This document shows, piece by piece, positions 24,761 to 36,650 of a DNA stretch of 64,000 nucleotides (its first letter is position 1; each line of letters starts with the position of its first letter). The stretch is from Blastomussa wellsi. Lineage: Eukaryota > Cnidaria > Anthozoa > Scleractinia > Plerogyridae. The translations under genes were made by a program, and so were the position numbers. The notes under the pieces are model-generated. The model was not told the DNA's origin. It did not search any database and saw only the letters and a program-made list of their open reading frames with translations. The DNA lies in assembly GCA_947652115.1 (NCBI GenBank), contig OX393573.1:10910981-10974980 (forward strand), given 5' to 3'.

Positions 24761-26879
24761 AAAATGCAAAAACTCCACGAAACATACCCCCGTTTCGACT
24801 CCCTCACTACATGGCGGCAAATGACGTCCTGAACGAGGTGTGGACGACGAGTCTATTTCCAACTTCCCGTAGTTCACGTTCACGTCCTCGTCATCATTAC
24901 TCTGAACGTGAACACGGTGTGAAGCGAAACATCTTCAATCCGGGAACTTGCCAGATTATTGCAAAAGGGAGCTGGCGTGTGCAGACACATAAGGGACCTT
25001 GCATCGCCATCCATCTTTGTACGTTATCCATATTTGTACATTTCTTTGTCGTCCTCTGCAAGACAATAATGTGAAATGACCAAATTCTGCGTGATTTGGA
25101 GAACATTAACCACAACAGCGAGTTTTTTAAAATCCAAGTAGAAACTAACGTCGATTTTGGTAATCACGCTAAACAAAGTTTGGTCGTTGCGAGATTCTTA
25201 CGTTAAATATAAATGCAATTTTTGTGGACGTTGTCATCATCGTCACCGTTCTGGACTCGTAACGTCCCTAATATCATCACACGAGATGACCCCGATCCCG
25301 AAGGGACCCACAATGTTCTTAGAGTGATCCCGAAATGATCCGTAAGTAATTTTTGGAGCGGAATGGTTCTCGATCCAAGACAGGCTTCTTCAGCATAATA
25401 GCGGAGCTCCGCGACCCGAAGGCCCCTACGCGGAGCCCCATACTCATAGAGGCACATGCATTGCTTTTTTCATGATCAGCATGTCTCGTGGCATGACTCG
25501 AGCGCGTATACGTACGTACGTACGGACGGACGTACGGACGAACGTACGACATACGACGTCGCTTAAACATGGCGGCCATACTCGAGCTCTCGGCAGAAAG
25601 GTCCAGAAATTGGTCAATCTTGGCATTTACATCTTTGATATTCATGTTATGTCAAATGAGAGCTGTTAGAACAAGGTATTCAGTTATCAATGCCTTATGA
25701 CCACAACAGTCCCGTACTCTTGAGTAGCTCTAAAAATTAAGTTGTCGGTTTTTACTCTTAGCTGGCCCAGTCTACAAGCGCGCAGAAATTATCTCAAATG
25801 CGTCTTAGTCCACTGAAAAGCCCTCTTTGGGGAGTGTCAATAAACTATTGTATTTCAGTCCATAAGTGTCTTCACGGAATATAGCACCTTCGTACTTACT
25901 TACAGAGTTTAGGCTCGCGCACCTTTTCCATAGCTATAACACCCCCAGAAGCCGCGATTTGCTGCGCGCCCATAGCTCCTTTTGCAAAAAAACTACTAAA
26001 TGCCAAGGAAAAAACGGTGCTCGGACCTACAACACCCTACCGAGAATCATAAGACAAGTACAGACCCTTAGTTGCCTTTGTAACTTTAGTCGTCAGGGCT
26101 TCATTTAAACTAGCTCTGCTAAATTGAATGCTCCTGGATAAATAAATAAAAAAATGATACTTTACACCAATATTTACCACAGGACACTGTCATGTGAGTC
26201 TCAGAAGGAGAGGATGTTTTGCTGAGTGTTGTGAACATCTAATGAAACCTTACTGTCAACACACAAAGCAGGGCATAGTCCAACGCGGCGAAGGCAAGCC
26301 ATGAAATGTGATGCCAATCAATTAAACGATGAACACTTTCTTTCTAGAACGATTAACTAGCAAAAACTACTTTAAAAACCCACAAGGTAAAGTCGTCTTT
26401 AGTCATTTTAGTTTAGCAAACACCAGTTGACTCCAATGTGACCATAGGTTCTCAGGTTCTCTGATGATGGAAGGCCAGGGGGTTATGCTGTATCAGATCA
26501 CGCAGACATCACGACACGGAGTTAAAAATTGGGAAAAAGAAAACGAAAATTAATAGACTTGAGGGGAGTGCTTGCAAGCGTGCACAGAATAGGGAAAGTC
26601 GGTCGTTTTCACGTGTGCAGTAGTCTCCCTCGCAGCTGTTTTTAGTCTCGTCACGCACACGCACACGCACGATCACGTGCTAATACATTGAGGCCACATT
26701 ACAATGAGGTTACATTGAGGTTACATTGAGGTCACGACAATACTCCACATGGCGTCTTCACGTGAATAGGACTAAAAACGTCAACACTCAGTTTGAACCC
26801 CTCAAACAAATACGTTCTTCGTGTAACGTTGATATATTTTTTGCGGAGATACATCGCTTTACTCGATATTTTGAGCATT
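24761..26879. other. intergenic repeats, LINE tail and microsatellites
   Basis: Contains a CGTA/CGGA microsatellite at about 25505-25555 and short repeats of ACATTGAGGTT at about 26690-26735. At about 25890-26150 the reading ...NGARTYNTLPRIIRQ followed by a stop and an AAATAAATAAA tail resembles the extreme 3' end of a LINE reverse transcriptase gene. No host gene is recognisable. The stretch before 26880 should contain the promoter of the sugar transporter gene. Confidence 0.5.
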
Positions 26880-29800
26880 ATGAAGGACGACATTTACTAT
26901 GATTACTGTATGGGCGATAAGCCGGAAAAGAAAAAGAACGAATGGTCCAACGAGCGCCTTTGGACCGTGCTGATCGCGTCTTTGGCGGCGGCGTTTGGCC
27001 CTTTCAGTTTTGGATATGGTATGGGTTACTCTTCAGCGGCGGTGACACAACTAGAAAACGTAAATGCCACGGATCTACATCTCGACGATGATGGAATAAC
27101 CTGGTTTGGGGTAAGTTTCATCTTTTGCGTGCAAGCGTGTTCGCGGAAATGTTCTCTTGTAAGAAATACAGACAATGTATATGGACTGCCGCTCTCCCAC
27201 TCTGTGTATATCTCCAATCAAAGCACCTTTACAGCAGTCGCAGCGTGACAAAATTAATCAGAATAAACTGCAAAGACTAATTTAAATGTGACTGTCGAGG
27301 AAGCACGCAACATCAGTCGAAAATAACTCCAGTAAGCTGAAAGGAAGTTTCCCTTCGTCGTACTTCGTGATCAAAGGGTTTGGCAAGTCCACAAATCAAT
27401 TTTAATATTCCATGTAATATATAGCAGGATTTTGTTCGTGGACAATTATTTTCAGTTAATACACGGTTTGCATCTAGTCGTTATTTGGGTCACAAGGACG
27501 CAAAGAATGTCAAAATGAAACCACGTGGATTATATATATATATAATATCCCCGACGTTTTATATTAAAAGTGGAACAGCTTCTTGTGTGGGCGCCCAGTG
27601 CGCTGACATGCCTGTTTGGCAAACATGAAGCTGTACAATCTATAATGTATTCCTGTTATCTTTCATCGTATGTTCCCGTTATTTCCTTCATGAGTTTTTC
27701 GTTCACCTCCGTCTCCCGGTGTGGTATGTCCCGTAAATTTCTGATATGGGTGTGCCCCGAACGATCCAAAACCCTGACCCTGTTTACGGATGACGACAAC
27801 GAAAATTGATACCCTTTTTAGTTCCAAACTCGAAAAATGATACCCCATTCAAGGGAGCAACAAAAAAGAATGGTATGCACGGGTATGCTTCTGTAACATC
27901 AATACTTCAACGAGTAGTTCAGGCGGTTTTTGTGGGGGGGGGGGAATGTTTCGAATTTGCAACCTTCACCCTACCCCTTCCCCGTCTCTTTTTCCCTCTC
28001 CCCAGTGTACGCAGGCTGAAAATGGCGGCCGGTCTTTCATGATCGCTGTTTTTGAAGCATCCCCCCACTCTCTCCTCCGCAGAGTCTCCGGGGAGGGGGA
28101 GAAGGGGAGAATTAAAAATCCGGGAGCGCGGGGCACGATGGGAAGGACGAAGCGAGCGGAGCCTCTCTCCCCGTTTTCGTCCTTCCCAGCATTCACCGCG
28201 AACTCTGAATTCCCTTCTCCCCAGCCTCCACACGCTTTCTTTTCACCTCTCCCTATTCCCCTTCCCGAAAATGAAAGAGGCCTCTGCGGAGGAGAGAGAT
28301 CCCCCCACAAAACCGCCTGCTTTGCAGGCTAGTAGTTCATCAATTGTAACAGGCCATCTCTTTTTTCGTTTAGCTGCGTATTGTAGTTCATATAATCAGG
28401 ATTTCAGTACCTTATCTAAGGATCTCACCGGTAACACAATGCCAAAAGGGGACCGAGAAACTCAGAACTCAGACGTTCTCCCGCAGCACATATACCTAGT
28501 ACCTTTATAGCCAATATATGGGAGTAAAAGTGTAAAACTAAATATAACAATAACTATATAATATATAACAAAGGTAGCATTCTTTTTTTCCCCTACTCAA
28601 GCCGCGATATTTTCTTACAAATCAAGGCCTCTGACCTATGATTATTTTGGTACTGGAATTAATGCACTTTTAAATTAAAAACATAACTTTCGCGACAGGT
28701 CACTTATTTCCAGGATTGAACGCAGGTATTGTTCAATTACGTCTTCATATTTGACCGGGCTATTTTCTATTTTTCTATTACTTCATATTTAACAGCATTG
28801 TGTGTGTTTTAGTGAACTTTTGTCGATGAGGACACTTTGTGATGCTTGCCATGAAGAACATGCATCTCATCGGTCCCGATTCAATTATTGCCACGTGGCT
28901 TCAATTGTGTGATTTTGTATAGCATTAGAAGACATCACAACGATCATCGCCTTTAAAAGTTATTAACGTGTTCGAATAATGAGGACAATGATAATAGAGA
29001 AAGGGATTCCATGATTCGGGGATCGAACGAGAGATTTCATCTAGCACAGCGAGCCCTGAATTATACCTGTTGTAAGGCAGTGTAAAACGATTGAATTGTT
29101 AGACTCCCTTTGTTAAATTCCAGCTAAATCAAATAATGTGAGCCCAGAGCCACTTGATCTTCGTACACAGGCCCTGCTCGGCTAATAGGGAAAAGCGGCT
29201 CTGGGGACGAGAATGGGTAGATGGTGGCCGTACTAGGAGCTACGTCGCGGAAACTCATCTTGAAAAAACTGGCAAGTTTTTTCAGGTTTGTCGTTTGTAA
29301 TCGATCTATATCGTTGTCATTCAAAACAATCCTTGTATAATTTCAGCATTTTATCATCCCGTTGGTGTTTTTCGGCATTAGAAAACTCTTACTTTTAGAT
29401 TTCCTTCAATTTGAAAGTAAATGGGAAAGTCACTTCAAATGCCGTGACACTGCTCCTGTAACGGCGACAGCAAAACGGTGACATAGTACCCGACAAATTC
29501 CAAGTGCATATACTGATGTGATTCTTGTGCGTCTCTCACCAGTCCCTTCTCAACATCGGCGCCATGGTGGGGGGTCCGCTTGGTGGATGGATGATCGATT
29601 TCTTCGGTCGTAAGATCGCTCTCATGCTCACTGCTCTGCCGTTCTCTGCTGGTTGGCTGATGATCGGCTTTGGCAGGGTGGAGGGTTTGCTTCACACCGG
29701 AAGGTTTCTTTCTGGTCTTGGAGTAGGGATGGCGTCCCTCATTGTGCCAGTAAGTATTAGTAAATGTGTTTTAATACCTTCTCTTCTCTGTTGGGGATAA

Positions 29801-31576
29801 TACGGGTGATAAGGAAGAAAACCGCTAAGTGATACGAGTGCAGGCGCAAGCGGTCATTGGTTTGCGCCTGCATTCACTTTCCCGCCAACTTTCATGAACA
29901 TGAACATATGCTTTAAGGAAGCCTCGCTCAATTCTGGCAAAATGCTGGACCGTAATAACTATCAAGCTAGTCAATTTTGCCTTTTCCCCCTATGGATTCA
30001 TTTTCCATGGACTTCGAAAGCAATAAGTCCGATACTTGAATGTGCTTGTGGGCATCCACCGAGAAGAAAACGTGCGATAGGGGAAGAGTTAGATATGTGC
30101 GTTAGGGTTGCTAGGAATGAAACGCGCGCGCTCCACTGTCTTTGCTAACCTGATCGTTAATGCTCTGCGGTCAACGCTAGACTGTTTCTTTTCGCGAGCT
30201 CGTATTTTTCTTTGATCGTTGAACGCGCGAAAAGAATTGCGGGAGATATATGGACACAAGATGGAAAATGGAAACGCGAGGGACTGGGGTGAAGACCTTT
30301 CTTCGTCTTTGTCCCTTGCAAATACGCTCATGCTCTGATTATGTTTAGCGTAAAGGGGCACCATTTTGAGGGACATACTTAAACTCTGAAATTTCTTCGT
30401 AGGTTTACATCTCCGAAACAGCTCCGAGTCGTCTTCGTGGCGCATTCGGCGCATTCAACCAAATTGGAATCGTTACTGGCATTCTGGTATCCTACATAAT
30501 CGGTCACGCCCTCAATTGGCGTTGGTCAGCCATCGCAGGTATTGGACCTCCCGCCTGCATGGTTATATTAATGACTTTTATGCCGGAGACCGCTCGTTGG
30601 TTGCTGGCTCGTGGCAAGGAAGAGCGCGCCAAGAAAGCGTTGCGGTGGCTTCGAGGACCGGATGTTAAGATTGAGAAGGAAATTGTTGAAATAAAGGATA
30701 GTCTCAGTGAGTATATAACTTATCGTGCCCTTGCATTGTTCCATCACTTCAATTTGAAAAGCACTGTTTTATACCTTCGTTACTGAGATTTGAGCTAACA
30801 TGATAACAAGCAATCATCCATCTTTGCTTCCATCAGATATTAAAGATAAGATGTCATTAAGGGAATTCGCGAAACCCAGTCTCCTACGGCCGTTCGCGAT
30901 CAGCATGACCATTCACTTCTTTCAACAGACAACAGGCATCAATGCCGTCATGTTTTACTGCGCAACGATCTTCCAAAAGGCCGGTTTCCAAGACAACAGT
31001 ACCATGGTGTCGATCCTGATCGGCGTGATCCAACTCTTCGCTGCTGTCGTGTCTGTTCTCATGATTGATCGCGGCGGGAGGCGATTCCTGTTGATCGTGG
31101 GAGGAATCGGAATGTCCCTCAGCTGTTTCAGTATGGGTGCCTACTTCTACATCACCATCAATGCAGCGCCGAAAAGCGGCGGCATTGCGGACCACGGTCT
31201 TGACCTCTCGTGGGTGGCTGTTACCAGTGTCGCTGTATACATCGTGGGGTTTGCTCTGGCCTGGGGTCCATGTACGTGGCTAATTATGAGCGAGATTTTC
31301 CCTGTCAAAGCCAGGGGTATAGCGAGTGGTATTGCGACGCTTTTCAATTGGTTTTGTTCCTTTGTAATTACGAAGACGTTTAGAATGCTCATCGAAGAAC
31401 TCACGGAAGCGGGCACGTTCTGGTTCTACGGTAGTCTAGCGTTTCTTGCTGTTGTATTCGTCTACTTTTATGTGCCAGAAACGAAAGGAAAATCGCTCGA
31501 AGAGATTCAAATTTTTTTCGAGGGTAAAGGAAAGAAAGATTTTAAACCGACGCGTGTGAGAGAAAGTTATGTGTAG
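26880..31576 (+). CDS. SLC2A-type facilitated sugar transporter, gene A (4 coding exons)
   Basis: Exons 26880-27110, 29543-29749, 30403-30706 and 30837-31576 (stop TAG) give 493 residues. All junctions are GT/AG, with phases 0, 0 and 1. Sugar-porter signatures are visible: FGPFSFGYGMGYSS in TM1, the DFFGRK loop, PETARWLL after TM6, QQTTGINAVMFY in TM7, DRGGRR, GPCTWLIMSEIFP and the C-terminal PETKGKSLEEI. It would move hexoses (possibly trehalose) down a gradient across the plasma or an endomembrane; substrate cannot be told. The short acidic N-terminus resembles the GLUT6/8 and Tret1 class. A poly(A) signal AATAAA lies at 31884. Tandem with gene B. Confidence 0.9.
27921..28330. mobile_element. 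foldback MITE in intron 1 of gene A, 8-bp target duplication
   Basis: AGGCGGTTTTTGTGGGGGG near the left end is complementary to CCCCCCACAAAACCGCCT near the right end. The direct repeat AGTAGTTC flanks the element (27913-27920 and 28331-28338), as expected of hAT-type transposition. The left end seems to lack about 12 bases present at the right end. GC-rich, with overlapping non-genic ORFs on both strands. Confidence 0.75.
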
Positions 31577-32159
31577 GAACCACCTCCCTTGCTCCCCTCT
31601 CACAAAAATGCGTAAGAACCCGCTCCAAGCAATGAAGCTAATCTTCTGATTTTGCCCTGGAATATTGTTATTACTAACGACTTGTAAATATTTTTATCAT
31701 GAGCATTAATTGCCGAAGCCAAAAATTGAGGTGGCTAAAGAAATGGAGGCCTTAACTGTTTCATTCTACAATTCTAGTGTAAAAAACGTCAATAAAACTG
31801 AACTTATGTATGACTTTTTGAGGGTCACTTATAATGTTTTCTTAGGTCGGATTACAGCCGTTCGCTATCCTTCGAGAAAGGACAATAAAATAAACAACAA
31901 CAGAAACAATGCTTCCCACCCCACCCCCCCCCCCCCACCCCCACATCAATAATGAACGGTCCCGCAGATTCCTGAGGGTTCTACTCCAGGGTTCTGCGTC
32001 ATAGATGGGCTGAGTTTGCAGTTGGTTGTTGTATTTGCGTCCGGGTTCCCCGGTTTACCTCCCTCCAGAAAAATCAACATTTCTAACTTCCAGTTAAATC
32101 GGGTATTCGAAGGCATTTCACTCCCCCCTGAACCAGCAGAATTACGAGTTCGCCAGGGC
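31577..32159. other. 3' flank of gene A with a poly-C tract
   Basis: Probable 3' UTR to about 31905, then a C-rich microsatellite at about 31921-31942. Nothing else identified. Confidence 0.5.
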
Positions 32160-32460
32160 TGGGAAGCACGGTGACCTAAAGGTCAGTGCGCTGGATTCCG
32201 GATCGGACGGTCCGAGTTCGACCCTCTGCCGGGGTACTGCGTTGTGTTTTTGAACAAGACACTTTACTGTCATTGTGGCTTTCGTCACACAGGTGAATAA
32301 ATGGGTACTGACGAATTTACTGCTGGGGGGTAACCCTGCGATGGACTAGCATCCAATCCAGAGGGAGTAGAGATACTCTTTGGCGCTTTATGCTATGGAA
32401 ACCGGGATAAACTCCAGCCTGATGGAGCCACTTGACTCATTTGCAGACTTTACCTTACCT
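32160..32460 (+). mobile_element. tRNA-derived SINE, copy 2
   Basis: Same family as 23220-23480: AAGCACGGTGACCTAAAGG head, GATCGGACGGTCCG, the CCCTGCGATGGACTAGCATC body and an ACCTTACCT tail. It carries an extra ~45-bp segment (GGTGAATAAATGGGTACTG) missing from copy 1 but present in the 44.8 kb copy. Confidence 0.88.
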
Positions 32461-32782
32461 GCATAGAGCTGAAACACTTCTGTTTTGATTCCGACAAATA
32501 TCATTGCCGTTAATTATCTATCCCTCAGATTGCTTGGTATTTTCTTTTATTTTCATCTGACCAACAGAGCAAGCCGAATTGACTTGTGGCGGTCCTGTAG
32601 CGAATACTTGATACGAAATCTGTTATGACAATCTCGTTCAAACTATTGAGAAAACTCTATAAGATGACGTCACGCTGAGCAGGTGTATAAAGTGACCATA
32701 TTTCATATTAGTAGAATTCTACTCGCATACTAATGAAAATACTGCAATCTGATTGGCTCAGAGGTCGTATACTACCATCCAT

Positions 32783-33097
32783 TATAGTTCACCACTAAAT
32801 TTTCTCCGATTCTGATTGGTCTAAATTGATCACGTGACGCGATAGTGTTCATCCGCGGAGGGTACTATCAGTGCATAGTGCCCGTCCGAGGAAAATACCC
32901 GGATGGATGGTGCCCGTCCGTGAAATTTTTTGTTAACAAGCAGTCTTTCGGTAAAACATAAAACGCTACTTGGTTTATCTGTATTTCGAGGGTTTCTTGC
33001 CTGATTTTCGTGTATTCGTACGTTTCGGCTTGCAGCACAAAACTCAAGATGCCAGTTTGTGAATGTGCGCGCGGAAGAAAATTTAGTGGTGAACAAT
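32783..33097. mobile_element. foldback MITE
   Basis: AGTTCACCACTAAATTTTCT at the left is inversely repeated as AGAAAATTTAGTGGTGAAC at the right end. No ORF of note inside. Confidence 0.7.
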
Positions 33098-33487
33098 AAA
33101 GACAATAGACACAGGCAGCAGAGGAGTTATGCTTGAAACATCAATAAAAGAAACGTCTTACCTCCGCGCGCGATCGTTCTTGTATTTATTCTCTTAGTAA
33201 AAACCTCATTTGCGAACCAAACATACGTATATTCATTTGCGATCGATCGTTTCGAACCGCCATCATTCTGAATAGTGTCGACCGCTGTGCATTCAGTTGG
33301 ACGAAGTCCAACGAATGATTTTCGGAAAGCGAAGCTTCGGAAAGAGGCACGAAGTGCCGAGAAGAAAAATGACACTTGTCTCTATTCATACTTCATTAAT
33401 ATTCATTAGCCCTCGTGCGTATTATAAGCATGAGTTAATTATTCATAGTTGTCAGTTTTGCCTAACTTTGGTTGGAATCGTGTCAAG

Positions 33488-33709
33488 ATGACCGAACCGG
33501 AGCGTCCGTCTAACGTGAACGACCCGTCGAGCGCTCAGCGAGTTTTGCAACCTCTTCAAGGTTCTGTTCAGCAAACCACTCCGCCGTCTTCGTCTTTATC
33601 TCAGGCTGGTGCCGGTACAACTTCGGGAACAACTGCGAGCGGTGAAAATGTGCTCCAAAGTTCTTCACTGGGAAACGCCGCGGGGACGAATGTGCCGGAT
33701 AATTCGTCG
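33488..33709 (+). CDS. gag-like protein, exon 1
   Basis: 74 codons from ATG: a Ser/Thr/Gln/Pro-rich, probably disordered N-terminus (MTEPERPSNVNDPSSAQ). It ends at a consensus donor (TCG|GTGAGC) in phase 0. It joins in frame to the exon at 34943. No homology is recognised; assigned to gag by position. Confidence 0.55.
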
Positions 33710-34129
33710 GTGAGCCTTGACGTATATGTCCGCTGCAATGTTTCCTTTTTAGTTTCGTACCTTATAGCTGGGGTTTGTCGGTATTTTTTCTTTTTTGGTT
33801 GCATCACGTTGCATTTTCTTGTTTATGCTTCTTTCCGGTTTCTCGGGAGCCGGTTTTAATTTTCGTGCTTCAAGCACATGATTGTTAATTTATTCCTTTG
33901 GACTCGCCGCGGTTCGGTTCCTCAAATGTTGGGGGATAGGTTGTTGTTCTATATTGTGTTTTTTCTGCTGTTGCTCTCGTTTATACTTATGAATTAGGGT
34001 TTGCAATATTTGGGAGCTGTTTCTTATTTTTTGTTCGGGACGGGAAAAATTAGCTATGCCATTGACACCTTTTTTCTTACTTGTCCCTTGGGAAGGGCGC
34101 GGGGCGTGTGGTCTCGGCCAGGGTTTGTT

Positions 34130-34620
34130 TCTGTTCTGAGCCACGAGGTGGCGTCAAAGGGAAATAATAATGGATAATTATTAAAAAAAAAATGGTTAGG
34201 AGCGATTGTGCAGCATGTCTGCTCTGAGCCACGAGGTGGCGTAATAAAGGGAAAAACGGTCGAGGACCGATTGAGCAGCGTGTTGGCTCTGAGCCACGAG
34301 GTGGCGTGGAAAAAAAAGAAAAAAAAGGAAGGAAAATGGTCGAGGACCGATTGAGCAGTGTGTCTGCTCTGAGCCACGAGGTGGCATGGAAAAAAAAAAG
34401 GAAGAAAAATGGTCGAGGACCATTTGAGCAGTGGGTATGCTCTGAGCCACGAGGTGGCGCGATAGAAAGTAATAAAAAAGCAAAAGAAAACGGTCGAGGA
34501 CCGATGAACAGGGCGTCTGTTCTGTGTTTTTTTTTTCCGGCGTGAAAAAAAAAAAACAACAACAACGTCGTCGGCCGATTGAGCAGAGTGTAAGCTCTGA
34601 TTCATGTGGTGGCGTGAATG
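34130..34620. repeat. tandem stem-loop repeat within the gag intron
   Basis: Seven or so units of roughly 70-85 bp, each containing CTGAGCCACGAGGTGGC (a short perfect stem) followed by an A-rich run and ACGGTCGAGGACCGATTGAG, itself a second stem. Purine-rich on the + strand. The long - strand ORFs here are a by-product of the repeat. Confidence 0.85.
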
Positions 34621-34942
34621 AAAAATAAGGGAAAAATAAAATAAAAAAGATGCCTTGTGTCGTGGGAATAGAAGGAGTTAGATCCATTTCAATCAGACCT
34701 CGTGAAGGAGAGGAGGTTATTTCGCTAGGTCACTTGGTGGCCGTGTGCTTTATTTTACGTGTTGTGAGAACTTATGCGAAGGTTCGTTGTAATTTTATGT
34801 TATGAATTTGGAATTGCATCAGAGTGTGAAATAATAAATTTAAAGGAATAGGATATGTGATTTCAAGGATACAGTCTCAGTGCAAAGTAGGGACTGGCTT
34901 AAGGATATCAAGGAGTTATATGGCGTTTTCTCCTTTTGTTAG

Positions 34943-35443
34943 GTCCCGATCACAACGGTCAGTTCACTCAAGAAGGAGTTGGATGAGTGGAAGAGGAAAA
35001 TCGATTCATCGGCAATCGAGTGCGCGCTGTCTACTCTCCAAATGGTGATCTCGCGCCCAGCCGCTCTTTTTGATCCTTATGCGGCGATCGCCGCCCTGGA
35101 TGAAGTGGTTAATGTCACCAAGGAAAGAAAGGATGAAAGAGCTTTACGATTTGAAATAGTGCTGAGGCAGTGTCGTCCTTTATTAGGCAACCCGTGCCTT
35201 CAACAGGTGTTAATAAAGTTGGTGGCGTCTAAGGATGAGGCCGAGGTGGCAAAGGTTATTTCCAAGGCAACTAAGCAGCACGCGGCAGTAAGTCAACCTT
35301 CGTTCACTGGACGGACGCGCAGGCCTCCAGCTCCATACCAACAGCGTGGCTCCAATTACAGCCCCAGGCCGCCTTCGGCGAGAAAGTGCTGGGTGTGTGG
35401 AAAGGCGGGTCATATTTCGCGCTCTTGCCCAGATAAACGTTAA
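34943..35443 (+). CDS. gag-like protein, exon 2, CCHC zinc knuckle
   Basis: The acceptor TTTTGTTAG opens a phase-0 exon of 166 residues. A helical capsid-like region (VSSLKKELDEWKRKIDSS... LFDPYAAIAALDEV) is followed by a basic linker and the knuckle CWVCGKAGHISRSC, then stop. The CCHC motif binds RNA in retroelement nucleocapsids. An AATAAA poly(A) signal follows at 35517-35522, so a gag-only transcript could end there. Total gag is 240 residues with exon 1. Confidence 0.75.
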   Translation, partial: VPITTVSSLKKELDEWKRKIDSSAIECALSTLQMVISRPAALFDPYAAIAALDEVVNVTKERKDERALRFEIVLRQCRPLLGNPCLQQVLIKLVASKDEAEVAKVISKATKQHAAVSQPSFTGRTRRPPAPYQQRGSNYSPRPPSARKCWVCGKAGHISRSCPDKR

Positions 35444-35756
35444 GATTGTGAAATCATTGGAAGTTTTCCTGTTCTGGAATGGAAATCTGGATTGTCTTGA
35501 TATTTGTATTGACAATAATAAAGTGTAAAGACACTATTAAATATGTGTTGTTTTATTTTTTTCTTTTGGCCTGTGGTCTCGAGGTTGGGAGAATGACCCC
35601 ACAAGCGTTTTGCCTTTAGGCATGCCCTTGAGCCCGATTACTCGGGCTACGGTGGTCATTTTCTCCGAACTCGGATTGGCAGTCTCCATTTAAGTACGTC
35701 TTTTTGATTCTCTTTTTTCTCTTTTTTTTTTTTTTTTTTTTGGTGTTTGGTTTTAG

Positions 35757-36647
35757 CCTAAGTCAAAACGTCTCAAGGGGGATACGATGACCTTTAAGCC
35801 GTTAGAGGCGGAGGAAAGAAGCAAGCATGGCAAAATCCGATGGTTATCCTGGGAGGGTAATCCGAGTTCGGAGAAAATGACTTCAGAAGACGCTTGTTTA
35901 ACCCATGTTCAAGGCATTGTTGCGGGGGAAACTCTCAACTTACGGGATCTGTCGTTTCGTGATCCGGACTCCTTTCGTTCGGGTCAACTTCGTACTCGAA
36001 TCGAACTCTGGGAAGAAATTTTGGCCGGGTACGAACCTGCGAAGGATGTCCTGGAATGGTTGGAGCATGGGGTGGATGTCAAGAAGTTCATGAAGCCCTT
36101 TAAGGGATCATTTATTGGCATAAAGTATGAGAGTGCGGAACCCCCTTCTATGATTTTCAAGAATCACTACTCCTGCAAACAGTTTTCGAAGTTTGTTACG
36201 GAAACAATTTTACAGCGTATTGAAACAGGGGCGATCCGTGTTTGGGGTAAAGTGGGTGAAGTGCCGCCGCCCCATCTCGTCCTTCCTATGACGATTGAAC
36301 CGCAAAAGCCAAGGTTATGCATTGATGCCCGGTTTTTAAATTTGTGGATGGCAGACACTCCCTTTTCACTGGAAACGCTGGTTGGGGTGCCTCGCTTCGT
36401 GTATCCCAACTCCTCCATGAGTAAGATTGATGACAAGTCTGGTTATGACCATATTTTGCTTTCTACCAGTTTGGTTTTCTTGTTTTTGTTAGAGATAACT
36501 TTAGTAAATATTTACTGGAATGTTTTCTTCAGCTTGAATGTGTTATTTCAGTTTTCACTAATTCGTTTATGGGTGTCCTGTCCAGTTAGCTCTGTAGAAA
36601 TGATTTTATATGTGTTCGCATCTTTTATAGTCGTGTTCACATATTAG
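35757..36647 (+). pseudogene. DIRS-like reverse transcriptase, truncated
   Basis: The frame is open from a strong acceptor (a long T run, then TTTTAG) at 35757. Reverse transcriptase character is clear in PPHLVLPMTIEPQKPRLCID, RFLNLWM, PFSLETL and SKIDDKSGYDHILL, which are the fingers and palm motif A of DIRS-type enzymes. After about 36470 similarity ends and the frame runs into hydrophobic, unrelated sequence. The FxDD box, RNase H and recombinase are absent. The copy cannot encode an active polymerase. Confidence 0.8.
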
Positions 36648-36650
36648 TGA

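Larger units (their letters stand above)
33380..36650 (+). mobile_element. DIRS-like retrotransposon, 3'-truncated, with introns
   Basis: Contains a gag-like gene in two exons with a CCHC knuckle, then a pol exon whose reverse transcriptase stops short of the catalytic YxDD region. RNase H and tyrosine recombinase are missing. Borders are approximate; no terminal repeats were resolved. Related in style to the more complete element at 60890-64000 but not a close copy. Confidence 0.7.

Noticed and set aside
27920..28510. Overlapping ORFs of 100-150 codons in the transporter intron
   Set aside because: Proline/arginine-rich translations of a GC-rich foldback on both strands, with no protein character.
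34054..34687. Three long - strand ORFs across the DIRS-like gag intron
   Set aside because: They arise from the tandem stem-loop repeat, and their peptides are repeats of the same motif in three frames.
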